Source: Centipeda felix
GTDB taxonomy: Bacteria > Bacillota > Negativicutes > Selenomonadales > Selenomonadaceae
Direction of reading: 5' to 3'
DNA: 64,000 bases
Assembly (NCBI RefSeq): GCF_900186465.1
Contig: NZ_LT891956.1
Location: forward strand, 130,482 to 194,481
Position 1 is the stretch's first letter. Every line of letters starts with the position of its first letter. A model generated the notes under the pieces. That model made no database searches. It was not told the origin of the DNA and saw only the letters and a program-made list of their open reading frames with translations. The translations under genes were made by a program, and so were the position numbers. This document shows, piece by piece, positions 51,342 to 61,484 of the stretch.

Positions 51342-52670
51342 ATGTCAATTTTTTCACCGGCACCGCACATTGAGCGGCTGCCCGCCGACCAGATTGACGA
51401 GCGGTACAAGTCACTCCGACGGCAGGTCTTTCTCGGGACGTTCATCGGGTATGCGACCTTCTATCTGATTCGCAAGAACTTCAGTCTCGCGATGCCCTAC
51501 ATGATTCAGGACTACGGCTACTCCAAGGCGGATCTTGGTATCGTCCTGACCATGCTTTCGGTTGCATACGGCGTGAGCAAGTTCGTCATGGGCAACATCT
51601 CGGATCGCTCGAATCCAAAGTATTTTGCCACGCTGGGCCTCCTGCTCAGTGCGCTCGTGACGCTCGCGTTCGGCGTTGTGCCGGGGGTTATGACGAGCAT
51701 TCCGATCATGTGCGCCCTGAGCTTCATGAACGGATGGTTCCAGGGGATGGGCTACCCGCCGTATGCAAAGTCCATGGTGACGTGGTTCTCCCAGACCGAG
51801 CGCGGCGCGTGGTGGTCGTGGTGGAACGTCTCGCATAACCTCGGCGGCGGCCTGATCGCACCGCTGGCGACGGCAGGTATCGCCCTCTTTGGCACATGGA
51901 ACAGTATTTTCTTCTTCCCTGCGCTGATCTCCATCGTCCTCGCCTTCATCACCTTCTTCCTCCTGCGTGACACGCCGCAGTCCTGCGGTCTGCCGCCGAT
52001 CGAGGAGTACAAGCACGACTACCCGAAGGAGCACGGTGCTGTCATGGAAAAGCAGATGACGGCAAAGGAAGTTCTGATGAAGTACATCATCAAGAACAAG
52101 CTGCTCTGGTACCTCGCGATTGCGAACATCTTCGTCTACTTCATCCGTTACGGTGTCGTCGATTGGGCGCCGACGTATCTCGCGGCGGTCAAGGGCTTCT
52201 CCAAGGAGAGCTCGCGCTGGGCATACTTCCTCTATGAGTGGGCGGGCATCCCGGGCATGCTCGTGAGCGGCTACCTCAGTGACCGCGTATTCCGCGGACG
52301 GCGTGCGCCCGCAACGATGATCTTTATGACGTTCGTCATCGTCGCGATCCTTGTCTACTGGTTCAACCCGCCCGGCAACGTCCTCGTGGATAACCTCGCA
52401 CTGATCGCAATCGGCTTCCTCATCTACGGTCCGGTCATGATGATCGGTCTGCAGGCGGCGGACATGGTGCCGCGTGTCGCAACGGGCGGCGCGACCGGCC
52501 TCACGGGCCTCATGGGCTACATCGTCGGCTCTGCGTTCGCGGGCGTCTACATGGGCTTCGTCGTTGACCACTTCGGCTGGACGGGCGGCTTCATCAGCCT
52601 CCTCGCTTCCTGTGTCCTCTCGATTTTCTTCCTGTTTATGACCATGGGCGGGAAGAAAAGAACAGAATAA
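51342..52670 (+). CDS. OPA-family organophosphate:phosphate antiporter (UhpT/GlpT/PgtP-like)
   Basis: A 442-residue MFS protein with 12 hydrophobic segments. Family marks: FYLIRKNFSLAMP near residue 41, KFVMGNISDRSNPKYF near 76, GWFQGMGYPPYAKSMVTWFS near 128 (pieces: FQGMGYPP), RGAWWSWWNVSHNLGG near 150. Members swap inorganic phosphate for hexose phosphates, glycerol-3-phosphate or phosphoglycerate. The sensory operon directly upstream is the natural controller. Which phosphate ester is taken up cannot be told. A strong terminator follows. Confidence 0.92.
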   Translation: MSIFSPAPHIERLPADQIDERYKSLRRQVFLGTFIGYATFYLIRKNFSLAMPYMIQDYGYSKADLGIVLTMLSVAYGVSKFVMGNISDRSNPKYFATLGLLLSALVTLAFGVVPGVMTSIPIMCALSFMNGWFQGMGYPPYAKSMVTWFSQTERGAWWSWWNVSHNLGGGLIAPLATAGIALFGTWNSIFFFPALISIVLAFITFFLLRDTPQSCGLPPIEEYKHDYPKEHGAVMEKQMTAKEVLMKYIIKNKLLWYLAIANIFVYFIRYGVVDWAPTYLAAVKGFSKESSRWAYFLYEWAGIPGMLVSGYLSDRVFRGRRAPATMIFMTFVIVAILVYWFNPPGNVLVDNLALIAIGFLIYGPVMMIGLQAADMVPRVATGGATGLTGLMGYIVGSAFAGVYMGFVVDHFGWTGGFISLLASCVLSIFFLFMTMGGKKRTE

Positions 52671-52691
52671 AGGAATCGCTGCATTCCCACA

Positions 52692-52737
52692 TAAAAATCC
52701 CGCCGCGTTCGGAATGCTCCGAATGCGGCGGGATTTT
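52692..52737 (+). terminator. Terminator after the OPA antiporter
   Basis: AAAAATCCCGCCGC...GCGGCGGGATTTT with an inner stem TTCGGA/TCCGAA; near-perfect and T-rich on both strands. Confidence 0.9.
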
Positions 52738-52745
52738 GTGTGCAT

Positions 52746-52974
52746 TTAGGAACCGCTGATAAAATGAAGTCCGTCAGATTGGTGCAGATTTTGTCCTGTC
52801 AGGGAAGCTGCTGCCGGTGCAGCGGCGGCGATGAGAGTGACTGACTTGTCGAGACGCTGCTTAGTGATAAGAGATTACATTTCCATGAATAAGATGATGG
52901 GAAAAAAAGGGATACCGCGTCGCTCAAGCTGCTGCGTCATGTCCCTTATGTATGCTTTATCAGTGCTTTTCTAG
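52746..52974. repeat. Dispersed repeat (locus 5 of 6), reverse orientation, long form
   Basis: Begins TTAGGAACCGCTGATAAAA and ends TTTATCAGTGCTTTTCTAG. The interior from about 52805 to 52950 differs from the other copies, so this is a variant or has an insertion. Its end touches the stop codon of the MFS gene at 52976. Confidence 0.8.
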
Positions 52975-52975
52975 C

Positions 52976-54157
52976 TCACCGCAGATTCCTGTGAGGCACT
53001 TCCACCGCCGGCAGGTAGATCTTCCGGCAGAGCAGGGCGGCGACGAGTGCGATGGCCGCGCCGATGTAGCCGATGTGGGCGATGTGGTCAGCCCCCGCTG
53101 CCAGCCCGCCGATGTACGTTCCGCTGCCGATGCCGAGGTTGAAGATCCCCGAGTAGATCGCCGTCGCGACCGTCGATGCGTCGCGCGGAACCGTGGCGAG
53201 CACCTCCGCCTGGAACATCGTATTGTAGAGCGTTGCGAGCACGCCGAGCACCATCGTGAGTACGATCATCGTGCCGACGGAGATGGATGCCGCCTGCCAG
53301 AGAAAGAGCATGGCGGCAACCCCGACCAGACACCAGCGCAGCAGGGAGAAACGGCACCTGCCGTACATGCGCGAGAACACGAGGCTCGCGATGATGCCGC
53401 TCACCCCGAGCAGCATGAGTGCCACCGTGATCAGATTGGGCGAGAATTCTGCGACCGTATGCAGGAACGGCTCGATGTAGCTGTACATCGTGAAATACGC
53501 CGTCGCAAAGAGCGCCGTCATGACGTAGATGCACGCAAGCGCAGGCTGACGCACGAGCGACGGCAGCTCGCGGACACTGACCCCCGCCCCCGGCGTGCGC
53601 TGCGGCAGGAGAATCGCGAGATAGACGAATGCGGCAGCAGCGACCGCGGCGAGCAGGAGGAACGTCATGCGCCACCCTGCGGCGAGCCCGATCACGCGGC
53701 CGAGCGGGAGCCCGACAATCGTCGCGACCGAGCTGCCCGTCACGATCATACCGAGTGCCGTCGGCTGATGCTCGCGCGTCACGAGACGCGTCGCGAGCGG
53801 CGCGGCGATCGACCAGAAAATCGAGTGCGCGCAGGCGACAACGATACGCGCCCCGAGCAGCATATCATAGCTTGTCGCGATCCCTGAGATCATCTGCCCG
53901 ATGCCGAAGAGCGCCACCATCAGGAGCAGCAGTTTCTTCAGCTCCATGCGGCAGGTCAGCAGCATCAGCGGCAGCGACAGCAGGGCCACCACCCACGCGT
54001 AGATCGTGATCATCTGACCCGTCGCCGCCTCCGTCATGGAGAACGACTTGGAGATATCGATGAGCAGTGCGATCGGCATGAACTCCGACGTGTTGAAGAT
54101 AAACGCCGTAATCGTAATCCCGAACAACATCATGTACTGGCGCGGCAACATCGTCAT
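52976..54157 (-). CDS. MFS exporter, sugar-efflux/AraJ-like
   Basis: A 393-residue MFS protein with 12 predicted membrane helices and DHA1-type marks: FIFNTSEFMPIALL near residue 20, TGQMITIYAWVVALLSLPLML near 44 (piece: AWVVALLSLP), RIVVACAHSIFWSIAAPLATRL near 105 and PLGRVIGLAAGWRMTF near 148. This places it with the SotB/AraJ/YdhP-like efflux proteins. ATG 54157 has GGGAGGG upstream. A clear minus-strand promoter lies at 54204-54231. It is a lone gene; the substrate is unknown. Confidence 0.9.
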   Translation of the reverse strand: MTMLPRQYMMLFGITITAFIFNTSEFMPIALLIDISKSFSMTEAATGQMITIYAWVVALLSLPLMLLTCRMELKKLLLLMVALFGIGQMISGIATSYDMLLGARIVVACAHSIFWSIAAPLATRLVTREHQPTALGMIVTGSSVATIVGLPLGRVIGLAAGWRMTFLLLAAVAAAAFVYLAILLPQRTPGAGVSVRELPSLVRQPALACIYVMTALFATAYFTMYSYIEPFLHTVAEFSPNLITVALMLLGVSGIIASLVFSRMYGRCRFSLLRWCLVGVAAMLFLWQAASISVGTMIVLTMVLGVLATLYNTMFQAEVLATVPRDASTVATAIYSGIFNLGIGSGTYIGGLAAGADHIAHIGYIGAAIALVAALLCRKIYLPAVEVPHRNLR

Positions 54158-54203
54158 AATACATCCCTCCCTATCTGTGTTTTCCTTGTGTGACAGTATC
54201 CAC

Positions 54204-54231
54204 ATTGTAGAGAAAAATAAAAAAAATGCAA
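54204..54231 (-). promoter_or_regulatory. Promoter of the MFS exporter gene
   Basis: Minus strand -35 TTGCAT (54231-54226), 16 bases, -10 TACAAT (54209-54204). The spacer is almost all A/T. Confidence 0.55.
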
Positions 54232-54577
54232 GGGGGAAACACCCTTTTTTGCGGATTTTCCGCGATCTGTATAAAGCTGTGAAATTGTGATAATGGCGCG
54301 CGTATTTTACCTGTGTTATAATTAGAAGCAATGAAGTAAAATACGCACAGAATAAGAAGAGAGCGTGATGGAGTATAAGGAGGTGCACACGGCAGGGGCG
54401 GTGTGGTGATTGTGCTGGCTTTGTTCGTACGGTAAGAGCGCTGTGCTGAACGCTTTCTCAGCAGGGGGCTGTGCCTTCCTGCCGAGCATCGCACACAGGA
54501 GATGGCACAACGAGATTGCTCCTGTGAGAAAAGGAAAAGAAAAATAACCTGTGTAATTCCTTTAAGGAGGCCATACG
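54232..54577. other. Leader region of the ADP-ribosylglycohydrolase pseudogene
   Basis: It contains an extended -10 TGTTATAAT (54314-54322, plus strand) about 260 bases before the coding start, and a hairpin CACAGGAG / CTCCTGTG (54494-54526) in the leader. Only tiny ORFs are present, for example 13 codons from 54368. I see no known riboswitch. Confidence 0.45.
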
Positions 54578-55418
54578 ATGCTGGGGGCAGTCATTGGCGA
54601 TATTGTCGGTTCGCGGTTTGAGTTCGACAATCACCGCAGCAAGGACTTTGAGCTTTTTGCGGAGGGATGTTTTGCGACGGATGACAGCATTATGACGCTG
54701 TCCGTGGCGAAGGCGATCATGGAGACGCAGAGGGAGGCAGCGGACGCACCTGCGGCGGATGCCGCGGGGCTCTCGGATGCGGCAGAGGCGGAGGAGGCGT
54801 TTTATGCGCGCCTGCGCGCGAATGCGGTGCACTGGATGCGGAGCATCGGGCGGCATTATCCTGACTGCGGCTATGGCGGGCGGTTCTACTGGTGGATGTT
54901 CATCACCGATAACCCTGCGCCCTACGACGGCTTCGGCAATGGTGCGGCGATGCGCGTCAGTCCCGCGGGATTTGCCGCGCGCAGCATGGAGGAGGCCATC
55001 GCCCTCGCCAAGGCGGTGACGGAGGTCACGCACAAACACCCCGAGGGGATCAAGGGCGCGGACGGGATGCACGCAGCAGGAGATCGCCGCCCATATCGTG
55101 GAGCACTACTACGCGCTCGACTTTACCATTGACGGGATTCGGGAGGACTATATTTTTAACGAGACCTGCCAGCATACCGTGCCGCAGGCGATTGAGTGCT
55201 TCCTCGAGTCGTGCTCCTTTGAGGATGCCATCCGCACGGCGATCTCACTCGGCGGTGACAGTGACACCATTGCTGCGATCACGGGCGCGATCGCTGAGGC
55301 GTACTATGGCATCCCAGACGCGATCCGCGAACAGGCACTCTCCTATCTCGACGACCGCCTCCGTCCCATCTATGATGAATGGGAGGCGCGCTATAGGATG
55401 GAGCAGAGAGCGCACTGA
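54578..55418 (+). pseudogene. ADP-ribosylglycohydrolase (DraG family), internal deletion with frameshift
   Basis: The start MLGAVIGDIVGSRFEFDN and the metal motif FATDDSIMT are typical of small DraG-like hydrolases that remove ADP-ribose from proteins or nucleic acids. The middle (GFGNGAAMRVSPAGF, THKHPEGIKGA) is normal, but at about 55055-55080 the frame breaks: the expected segment with another metal-binding region is missing, and the family continues in another frame as TQQEIAAHIVEHYYAL and GGDSDTIAAITGAIAEAYYG. Joining the frames gives about 265 residues against the usual 260-300. The product made from 54578 would end at residue 184 without the C-terminal metal ligands. ATG 54578 has AAGGAGG 8 bases upstream. 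Confidence 0.8.
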
Positions 55419-55439
55419 GAGCTGAGAGAACAGAAAAGC

Positions 55440-55466
55440 TCCCGCGCGCCGACAGCGGCGGGAGCA
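55440..55466 (+). terminator. Hairpin between DraG pseudogene and hydrolase gene
   Basis: GCTCCCGC / GCGGGAGC stem with a GC-rich inner part; no T-run, so it may act as attenuator or mRNA stabiliser rather than a terminator. Confidence 0.4.
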
Positions 55467-55487
55467 TCAGAAAATGGAGGGCATACA

Positions 55488-56006
55488 ATGAAGAAGGCAA
55501 TCGTCGTTGTGGATATGCAGAACGACTTCGTGGACGGCGCACTCGGTACGGCGGAGGCGCAAGCGATGCTGCCGCGTATGGTGGAGAAACTGACGGCGGC
55601 ACGTGCGGCGGGGACGGCACTCGTCTTTACCATGGATACGCACGGCGCGGACTATCTCACGACGCAGGAGGGGGAGCATCTGCCCGTCCCGCACTGCATT
55701 CGCGGCACGGCGGGCTGGGCGATCGTGGAGGCACTCCGCCCCTTTGCCGATGCGGCGGCCGCCGTGATCGAAAAGCCCACGTTCGGCGCGACGGCACTCC
55801 CCGCCGCCCTCGCGGACTATGACGAGATCGAGTTCGTCGGGCTCTGCACGGATATCTGCGTCATCTCGAACGCGCTCCTCGTGAAGGCGTTCTGCCCCGA
55901 AAAGCGCATCAGTGTCGACGCCGCCTGCTGCGCGGGCGTCACGCCCGAGAGCCACACGACCGCACTCAACGCGATGCGAGCATGCCAGATCGAGGTGCGC
56001 GGGTAG
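55488..56006 (+). CDS. Isochorismatase-family cysteine hydrolase (nicotinamidase-like)
   Basis: A 172-residue cytoplasmic hydrolase. The catalytic triad is visible: Asp in VVVDMQNDFVDG (residue 9), Lys in IEKPTFGA near residue 93, and Cys in GLCTDICVISNALL near residue 128. The cis-peptide region before the Cys also fits. Nicotinamidase activity (nicotinamide to nicotinate, NAD salvage) is likely by similarity in length and motif, but other amides are possible. ATG 55488 has GGAGGG upstream. It may be co-transcribed with the ADP-ribosylglycohydrolase gene just upstream, which would make an ADP-ribose/nicotinamide pair. Confidence 0.88.
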   Translation: MKKAIVVVDMQNDFVDGALGTAEAQAMLPRMVEKLTAARAAGTALVFTMDTHGADYLTTQEGEHLPVPHCIRGTAGWAIVEALRPFADAAAAVIEKPTFGATALPAALADYDEIEFVGLCTDICVISNALLVKAFCPEKRISVDAACCAGVTPESHTTALNAMRACQIEVRG

Positions 56007-56116
56007 GATGAAGCGTGTGTTTTGGAAAATGATGGCGAGCCGACAGGAAGAAATTTGTTTGCCGGCGTTGATTTACAGCGTTTGGTCGGTTAAAATACGG
56101 GAAAGGAGGCGCTTGG

Positions 56117-56923
56117 ATGAAGGACTGGAAAGACCTGACGATCAGTGACGACTATATGTTCAAGTTGATTATCAAACGGAAACGCATCTGCAAGCAAATG
56201 CTTGAGCGCATCCTGCACATCGAGATTGAAGATCTGTCCTATGTCGGCACGGAGAAGGTACTCATTCCCGTTTACGGAAGCAAGGGCGTCCGCATGGATG
56301 TCTACGTGAAGGACGGAAAGGGCACAGTCTGCAACATCGAGATGCAGGTGAGAAAGCCTGAGGGGGACGGTCTCGCAAAGCGTACGCGCTACTATCAGGC
56401 GATGATGGACGCTGACCTGCTTGCTGCAGGGGCGGACTACGATCGTCTGAACCCGACGATTATTATTTTTATCTGTTCCTTCGATCCATTTGATGCCGGT
56501 CGGTACATCTATACATTTGAGAATCAATGTCTGGAGGATAATCACATCCAGCTGAAGGACGGCACGCGAAAGATCTTTCTCAACACCAAGGGAGAGACGG
56601 GCGAAATCGACGCATCCATCAAGGCGTTTCTCCGCTACGTCGACGGCGCTGTGACGACAGATCACTTTGTGCAGGAGATCGACAGGGAGATTCATGCGAT
56701 CAAATCTACCGCAGAAGAGGAGGCGAGTTATATGAGCTACGCGATTAGTCTTGCAGAGGAGAGAAAAGAAGGACGAAGAGAGGGGCAGAGGGAAGAGCGC
56801 CTCGCCATCCTCCGTCGACTCGTCTTTATGTCGGGGATGTCGACCGATGAGGCACTCTCGTTGATTGGTGTCCCTGCCGATGAATGGGCGCAGTATCGGC
56901 AGGAACTGGAAGAGATAAGATAA
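56117..56923 (+). CDS. Rpn-family recombination-promoting nuclease (PD-(D/E)XK, formerly 'transposase')
   Basis: A 268-residue protein. The start DLTISDDYMFKLI is the hallmark of this family; the nuclease core near residues 60-80 reads GVRMDVYVKD and then NIEMQVRK, i.e. D...E-x-Q as in PD-(D/E)XK enzymes. YYQAMMDADLL and YTFENQC are also typical. The C-terminal part is a charged helix (EERKEGRREGQREERL). Rpn proteins are DNA endonucleases; they were long annotated as transposases, but no inverted repeats border this gene, so it is not treated here as a mobile element. ATG 56117 has AAAGGAGG upstream. Confidence 0.88.
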   Translation: MKDWKDLTISDDYMFKLIIKRKRICKQMLERILHIEIEDLSYVGTEKVLIPVYGSKGVRMDVYVKDGKGTVCNIEMQVRKPEGDGLAKRTRYYQAMMDADLLAAGADYDRLNPTIIIFICSFDPFDAGRYIYTFENQCLEDNHIQLKDGTRKIFLNTKGETGEIDASIKAFLRYVDGAVTTDHFVQEIDREIHAIKSTAEEEASYMSYAISLAEERKEGRREGQREERLAILRRLVFMSGMSTDEALSLIGVPADEWAQYRQELEEIR

Positions 56924-56942
56924 AGGAAAAACGTATATTACA

Positions 56943-56979
56943 CAAAAAAAGCACCATCTTTTGGATGGTGCTATATTTT
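56943..56979 (+). terminator. Terminator after the Rpn gene
   Basis: AGCACCATC / GATGGTGCT with a 5-base loop, then ATATTTT; poly-A on the other side could also end the minus-strand tRNA transcript. Confidence 0.8.
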
Positions 56980-56982
56980 CGC

Positions 56983-57056
56983 TGGAGCGGGCGATGGGAG
57001 TCGAACCCACCTCTAAAGCTTGGGAAGCTTTCATTCTACCGATGAACTACGCCCGC
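56983..57056 (-). tRNA. tRNA-Gly (anticodon CCC)
   Basis: Minus strand. Acceptor stem GCGGGCG / CGCCCGC, D arm GTTC...GAAT, anticodon stem AAAGC / GCTTT with loop TTCCCAA (anticodon CCC), T arm GTGGG-TTCGACT-CCCAT, and an encoded TCCA 3' end. Length is 74 nt with CCA. Confidence 0.95.
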
Positions 57057-57101
57057 AGTGATTGCTATGATAGCAGATTCTCCCGCGTTTGTCAAACGCG
57101 C

Positions 57102-57539
57102 TCACTCCTCGGGCAGGAGCATGGCGAGGTCGGGCATGAGCTTTGTGATGTCGCGGATGAAGACGCGCAGGACGCTCGTCATGACCTCGGGGTCAAACGC
57201 CACGGGGTTATGCGGGACGACGACGTCGGCGTGGATGGCGGTATCGGAGGTGAGGTAGAACTTGATGAGGCGGCTGTCTTGGTTCTGCCGCATGAGCCAG
57301 CCCGTGAGCAGCATGGCGTTCGTGTCGTCGACGGCGTTCTGCGCAAGACGGACGCGGATGGTCGCATAGGCGGTGCTGTCGATGACGACGGCGATGGGCA
57401 GCCGCCGCTCGCCTGCCTCGATCTCGCTCTCAAAGACGGTGGTGTCGCGGTCGTCGCCCACCTCGCGGATGGCAAAACCGGTGATGTTTTCCTTTTCAAT
57501 ATACTCCTCGAATGTCTTGGCCGCCTCGATCACGACCAA
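57102..57539 (-). CDS. Conserved protein of unknown function
   Basis: A 145-residue soluble, acidic protein. Alternating strands and helices (FAIREVGDDRDTTVFE, LPIAVVIDSTAYATIRVRL, DTNAMLLTGWLMRQN, LIKFYLT, AIHADVVVP) suggest a compact alpha/beta fold resembling YbjN or secretion-chaperone-like proteins, but no diagnostic motif is present, so no name is given. The gene at 57554 ends 15 bases upstream on the same strand, so the two are probably co-transcribed. Confidence 0.75.
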   Translation of the reverse strand: MVVIEAAKTFEEYIEKENITGFAIREVGDDRDTTVFESEIEAGERRLPIAVVIDSTAYATIRVRLAQNAVDDTNAMLLTGWLMRQNQDSRLIKFYLTSDTAIHADVVVPHNPVAFDPEVMTSVLRVFIRDITKLMPDLAMLLPEE

Positions 57540-57553
57540 CCACCTCCTCGTGC

Positions 57554-58186
57554 TTATTCCTCTTCGTATGTAAACTGATCTGTGTCCGCGTGATAGTCGA
57601 GCCGATACCGCACGGCAGGTCTGCCCGTGTCGGTATAGAGCTCGGGTCCGAATGCGAGCGCGATGTACGGATGATCTGCGCTGTGCTGCACGGATCCGAT
57701 GTAGACCTGAAAATCGTCAGGCACCGGATTGTAGTAGTCGCTGCTGTCGACGTAGATACGCCATGCACCGTCCACCGGCGATTTTCCGACGATGACCGCA
57801 CGTCCTGTGGCGGGCGGGGCCCCCGGCGGACGCCAGCCGGCACGTGTGTTGATGTTGCAGTAAAAAAACAGATGCCCGTCGCTCATAAACGCTCCGGAAG
57901 AGCCGAGCCCCAGACGCGATGCCGGTGCACTAAAGTGAAAGACGTTCTGCTTGCCCTCCCACAGGGTGAAATGGATCTGCGTGCCCATCTGTGCGAGCGT
58001 TGCCTTGATCTCCGTCGTGCCGACCTGATAGTAGGAACGGCGCACGTCTTTGCCCTGCTCCATGCGCACGGGCTTTAGGATGAGCTGGGCGCCGGAGACG
58101 GGCGGCAGTGCCGCGGATGCGGTCACAGCAGCAGTGAGCACGGCGATGGATAGGATCAGCAGGAGGAACATCTGATATTTTTTCAT
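57554..58186 (-). CDS. Secreted protein of unknown function
   Basis: A 210-residue protein with a clear signal peptide (YQMFLLLILSIAVLTAAVTASA, about residues 4-25, cut near ASAALP). The mature part is beta-rich with several aromatic pairs (SYYQVGTTEIKATL, FFYCNINTRAGW, WRIYVDSSDYYNP, YIALAFGPELY). I do not recognise the family. It is the first gene of a two-gene minus-strand unit with the protein at 57102. Confidence 0.8.
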   Translation of the reverse strand: MKKYQMFLLLILSIAVLTAAVTASAALPPVSGAQLILKPVRMEQGKDVRRSYYQVGTTEIKATLAQMGTQIHFTLWEGKQNVFHFSAPASRLGLGSSGAFMSDGHLFFYCNINTRAGWRPPGAPPATGRAVIVGKSPVDGAWRIYVDSSDYYNPVPDDFQVYIGSVQHSADHPYIALAFGPELYTDTGRPAVRYRLDYHADTDQFTYEEE

Positions 58187-58406
58187 AACCGTTCTCCGTC
58201 ATCTTCTAACGATATTTTATTATAGCATAGCGCGCGGAAAAGGGAAAGAGAAAAGAAGTGCCCGCCAGGAGACCTATTGTGTGAATCTCCACAGAAAACA
58301 AAAGTTTTATAAAAAGAGGATTTTTGCCGCAGCGCGCGAACTTCTAATATAAGGGACGCACGAGAGAGAAAGGGCTGTAAAAATGAAATCTTTGCGGAGT
58401 TAATTC

Positions 58407-59732
58407 ATGCTGGCGCTGATGGCGCCGGTGATTGCGCTGTCGGTGCTCATCATCGTGCTGCTGCTCATCATGGCAGATATGCGTGATCGCCATACGCATG
58501 AGCAATTCCGTACGATGCTGTACACGGACTACGACAATATGATCGGCGTCGCGACGGAGCTCGCACGCAGTGAGGTGCAGAGCGCCTACGATATGTACCG
58601 GGACGGACGGCTGACGCAGGATGAGGCAAAGGCAGAGGCGATTGCCCGTGTGAAAAAGCTGCGCTATGGAGCGGACGGCAGCGGATACTTCTGGATTGAC
58701 GACACAGACTGCCGGCTGATCGCGCATCCATTTTTGGAAAACAAGGAGGGCACGGATCGCAGAGACGACCGTGACCCCGACGGCAACTATGTCATCCGCA
58801 ATCTTATCGCAGCAGCGAACGACGGAAGCAGGTACAGTAATTTCATGTGGGAAAAGCCGGAGAACGTCGGGACGGGGCAGCTCTCGCCGAAACGTGCCTA
58901 CTCGCTGAAATTCGCTCCGTGGAACTGGGTGATCTCGACGGGCAACTACGTGGACAACATCGATGCATATCTTGCGGAGCGCAGTGAGGAAAGCCGTGCA
59001 GCAATGTATGAGGGGCTGCTCCGTGATCTGAAAGAGGTGAGCGCGCGCGTCGCCGACGAAAAGGAGCACGGTACGGCAGTGGTGCATGACCTCCTGGAGG
59101 AGACGGAGCGGGCAAACGCCAACATCGCGGCAATTACGCGCCTCGTCAACGAAAACAACGAGAGTGCCGGCAAGATCGGCGAGGCGAGTACGATGATCGA
59201 GTCCATTGCCGAGCAGACGCGCCTGCTTGCACTGAACGCTGCCATCGAGGCGGCACGTGCCGGAGAAACGGGGCGCGGATTTGCCGTGGTTGCGGATGAG
59301 ATCCGCAAGCTCGCCGACCAGTCGAGCAGCTTTACCAAGGATATCAAGGAGATCATCGCGGAGCTGACACACAACTCGGAGAACGCCGTTGCGGGGATTC
59401 AGGATGTGGAGCGCACCGTGACGGTGCAGACGGAGGCCATCGGCTCGACGCGCAGCAACTACATGAGCATCGCGGCCTCCATTGAGAGACTAGAACACGC
59501 GACAGCGGCACTCGAGTCGTCGATGTCGGCCATCTTTGCCAACGTCAAGGAGATTACGCCGCTCGTCTCCTCACTCGCGGACGGGGCGCAGAACAGTGCC
59601 GCAAGCACGCAGGAAATGGCGGCAAGCATCCAGCAGCAGACAAGCGATATCAACGGCATGGCAGATGTGGCACGTGAGCTCGCTGAGGCGGTGCGCGCCA
59701 TCCAGGAACAGATTGAGGCATTTGACGTATAA
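58407..59732 (+). CDS. Methyl-accepting chemotaxis protein with Cache sensor, unusual topology
   Basis: A 441-residue receptor from ATG 58407. One hydrophobic helix (residues 3-22) is followed by a single-Cache domain ([18 protein letters not shown] near residue 92, [15 protein letters not shown] near 170). The signalling domain has the conserved tip [35 protein letters not shown] near 270-303 (piece: AIEAARAGE). No second membrane helix and no HAMP domain can be seen between Cache and signalling parts, which is abnormal. In front, an in-frame ATG at 58383 reads MKSLRS and then TAA; the usual start of this family would continue through that codon, so a nonsense change or a short upstream ORF is present. 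GGAG lies 7 bases before ATG 58407. Confidence 0.85.
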   Translation: MLALMAPVIALSVLIIVLLLIMADMRDRHTHEQFRTMLYTDYDNMIGVATELARSEVQSAYDMYRDGRLTQDEAKAEAIARVKKLRYGADGSGYFWIDDTDCRLIAHPFLENKEGTDRRDDRDPDGNYVIRNLIAAANDGSRYSNFMWEKPENVGTGQLSPKRAYSLKFAPWNWVISTGNYVDNIDAYLAERSEESRAAMYEGLLRDLKEVSARVADEKEHGTAVVHDLLEETERANANIAAITRLVNENNESAGKIGEASTMIESIAEQTRLLALNAAIEAARAGETGRGFAVVADEIRKLADQSSSFTKDIKEIIAELTHNSENAVAGIQDVERTVTVQTEAIGSTRSNYMSIAASIERLEHATAALESSMSAIFANVKEITPLVSSLADGAQNSAASTQEMAASIQQQTSDINGMADVARELAEAVRAIQEQIEAFDV

Positions 59733-59757
59733 TCGTCATGGCGTTTGTCCATCATAA

Positions 59758-59802
59758 ACGGGACTGCGGTACGACATTTTCGAATTCGTACTGCAGTCCC
59801 GT
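59758..59802. terminator. Terminator between the chemotaxis gene and the purH-like gene
   Basis: ACGGGACTGCGGTACGA / TCGTACTGCAGTCCCGT, 17-bp stem (one G-U), 11-base loop; lies between two convergent genes and can serve both. Confidence 0.8.
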
Positions 59803-59832
59803 CTGTATTTCAGCCCCGTGGAGCGTTCCTCC

Positions 59833-61103
<1,271 letters not shown>

Positions 61104-61295
61104 GTGAGCACTCCTTTTTGCTGATGAATTCTCCTTTTATTATAGCGGGAGGGGGGCATTTTTTCAACTGAAGAACAGCGGTGACAGGAACGCGGTGCGG
61201 CGGATCGCTTGCCTGTAAATTTTCTTTGACAGTGCTGCAAAAGCAACGTAATATGTAGGTGAAAGAAGTTGTAAAAACATACAGCTCGATGTATA

Positions 61296-61456
61296 GGAAG
61301 CACTGATAAATTCGGCACAACCATCTTGACGCATCTTTTCGCCCGCTTTTCGTTAGCAAATCCTCCACATAGCCCTCGCTATGCGTCCGGTTTGCTGCCT
61401 CAATCGGACAAAAAATCTACGCCAATTTGGCAGACCTCATTTTATCAGCAATTCCT
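61296..61456. repeat. Dispersed repeat (locus 6 of 6)
   Basis: Begins GGAAGCACTGATAAATTCGG and ends TTTATCAGCAATTCC; the interior has AATCCTCCACATAGCC, GCTATGCGTCCGG and AAAAAATCTACGCC. This is the cleanest single copy (161 bp). It lies between the purH-like gene and the SEC-C gene. Confidence 0.9.
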
Positions 61457-61484
61457 ATATTCTGCCATCCGCGAGGGAGGTACC

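Noticed and set aside
56117-56923. Mobile element (transposase) call for the Rpn gene
   Set aside because: The family is a PD-(D/E)XK nuclease and no inverted repeats or target duplications flank the gene.
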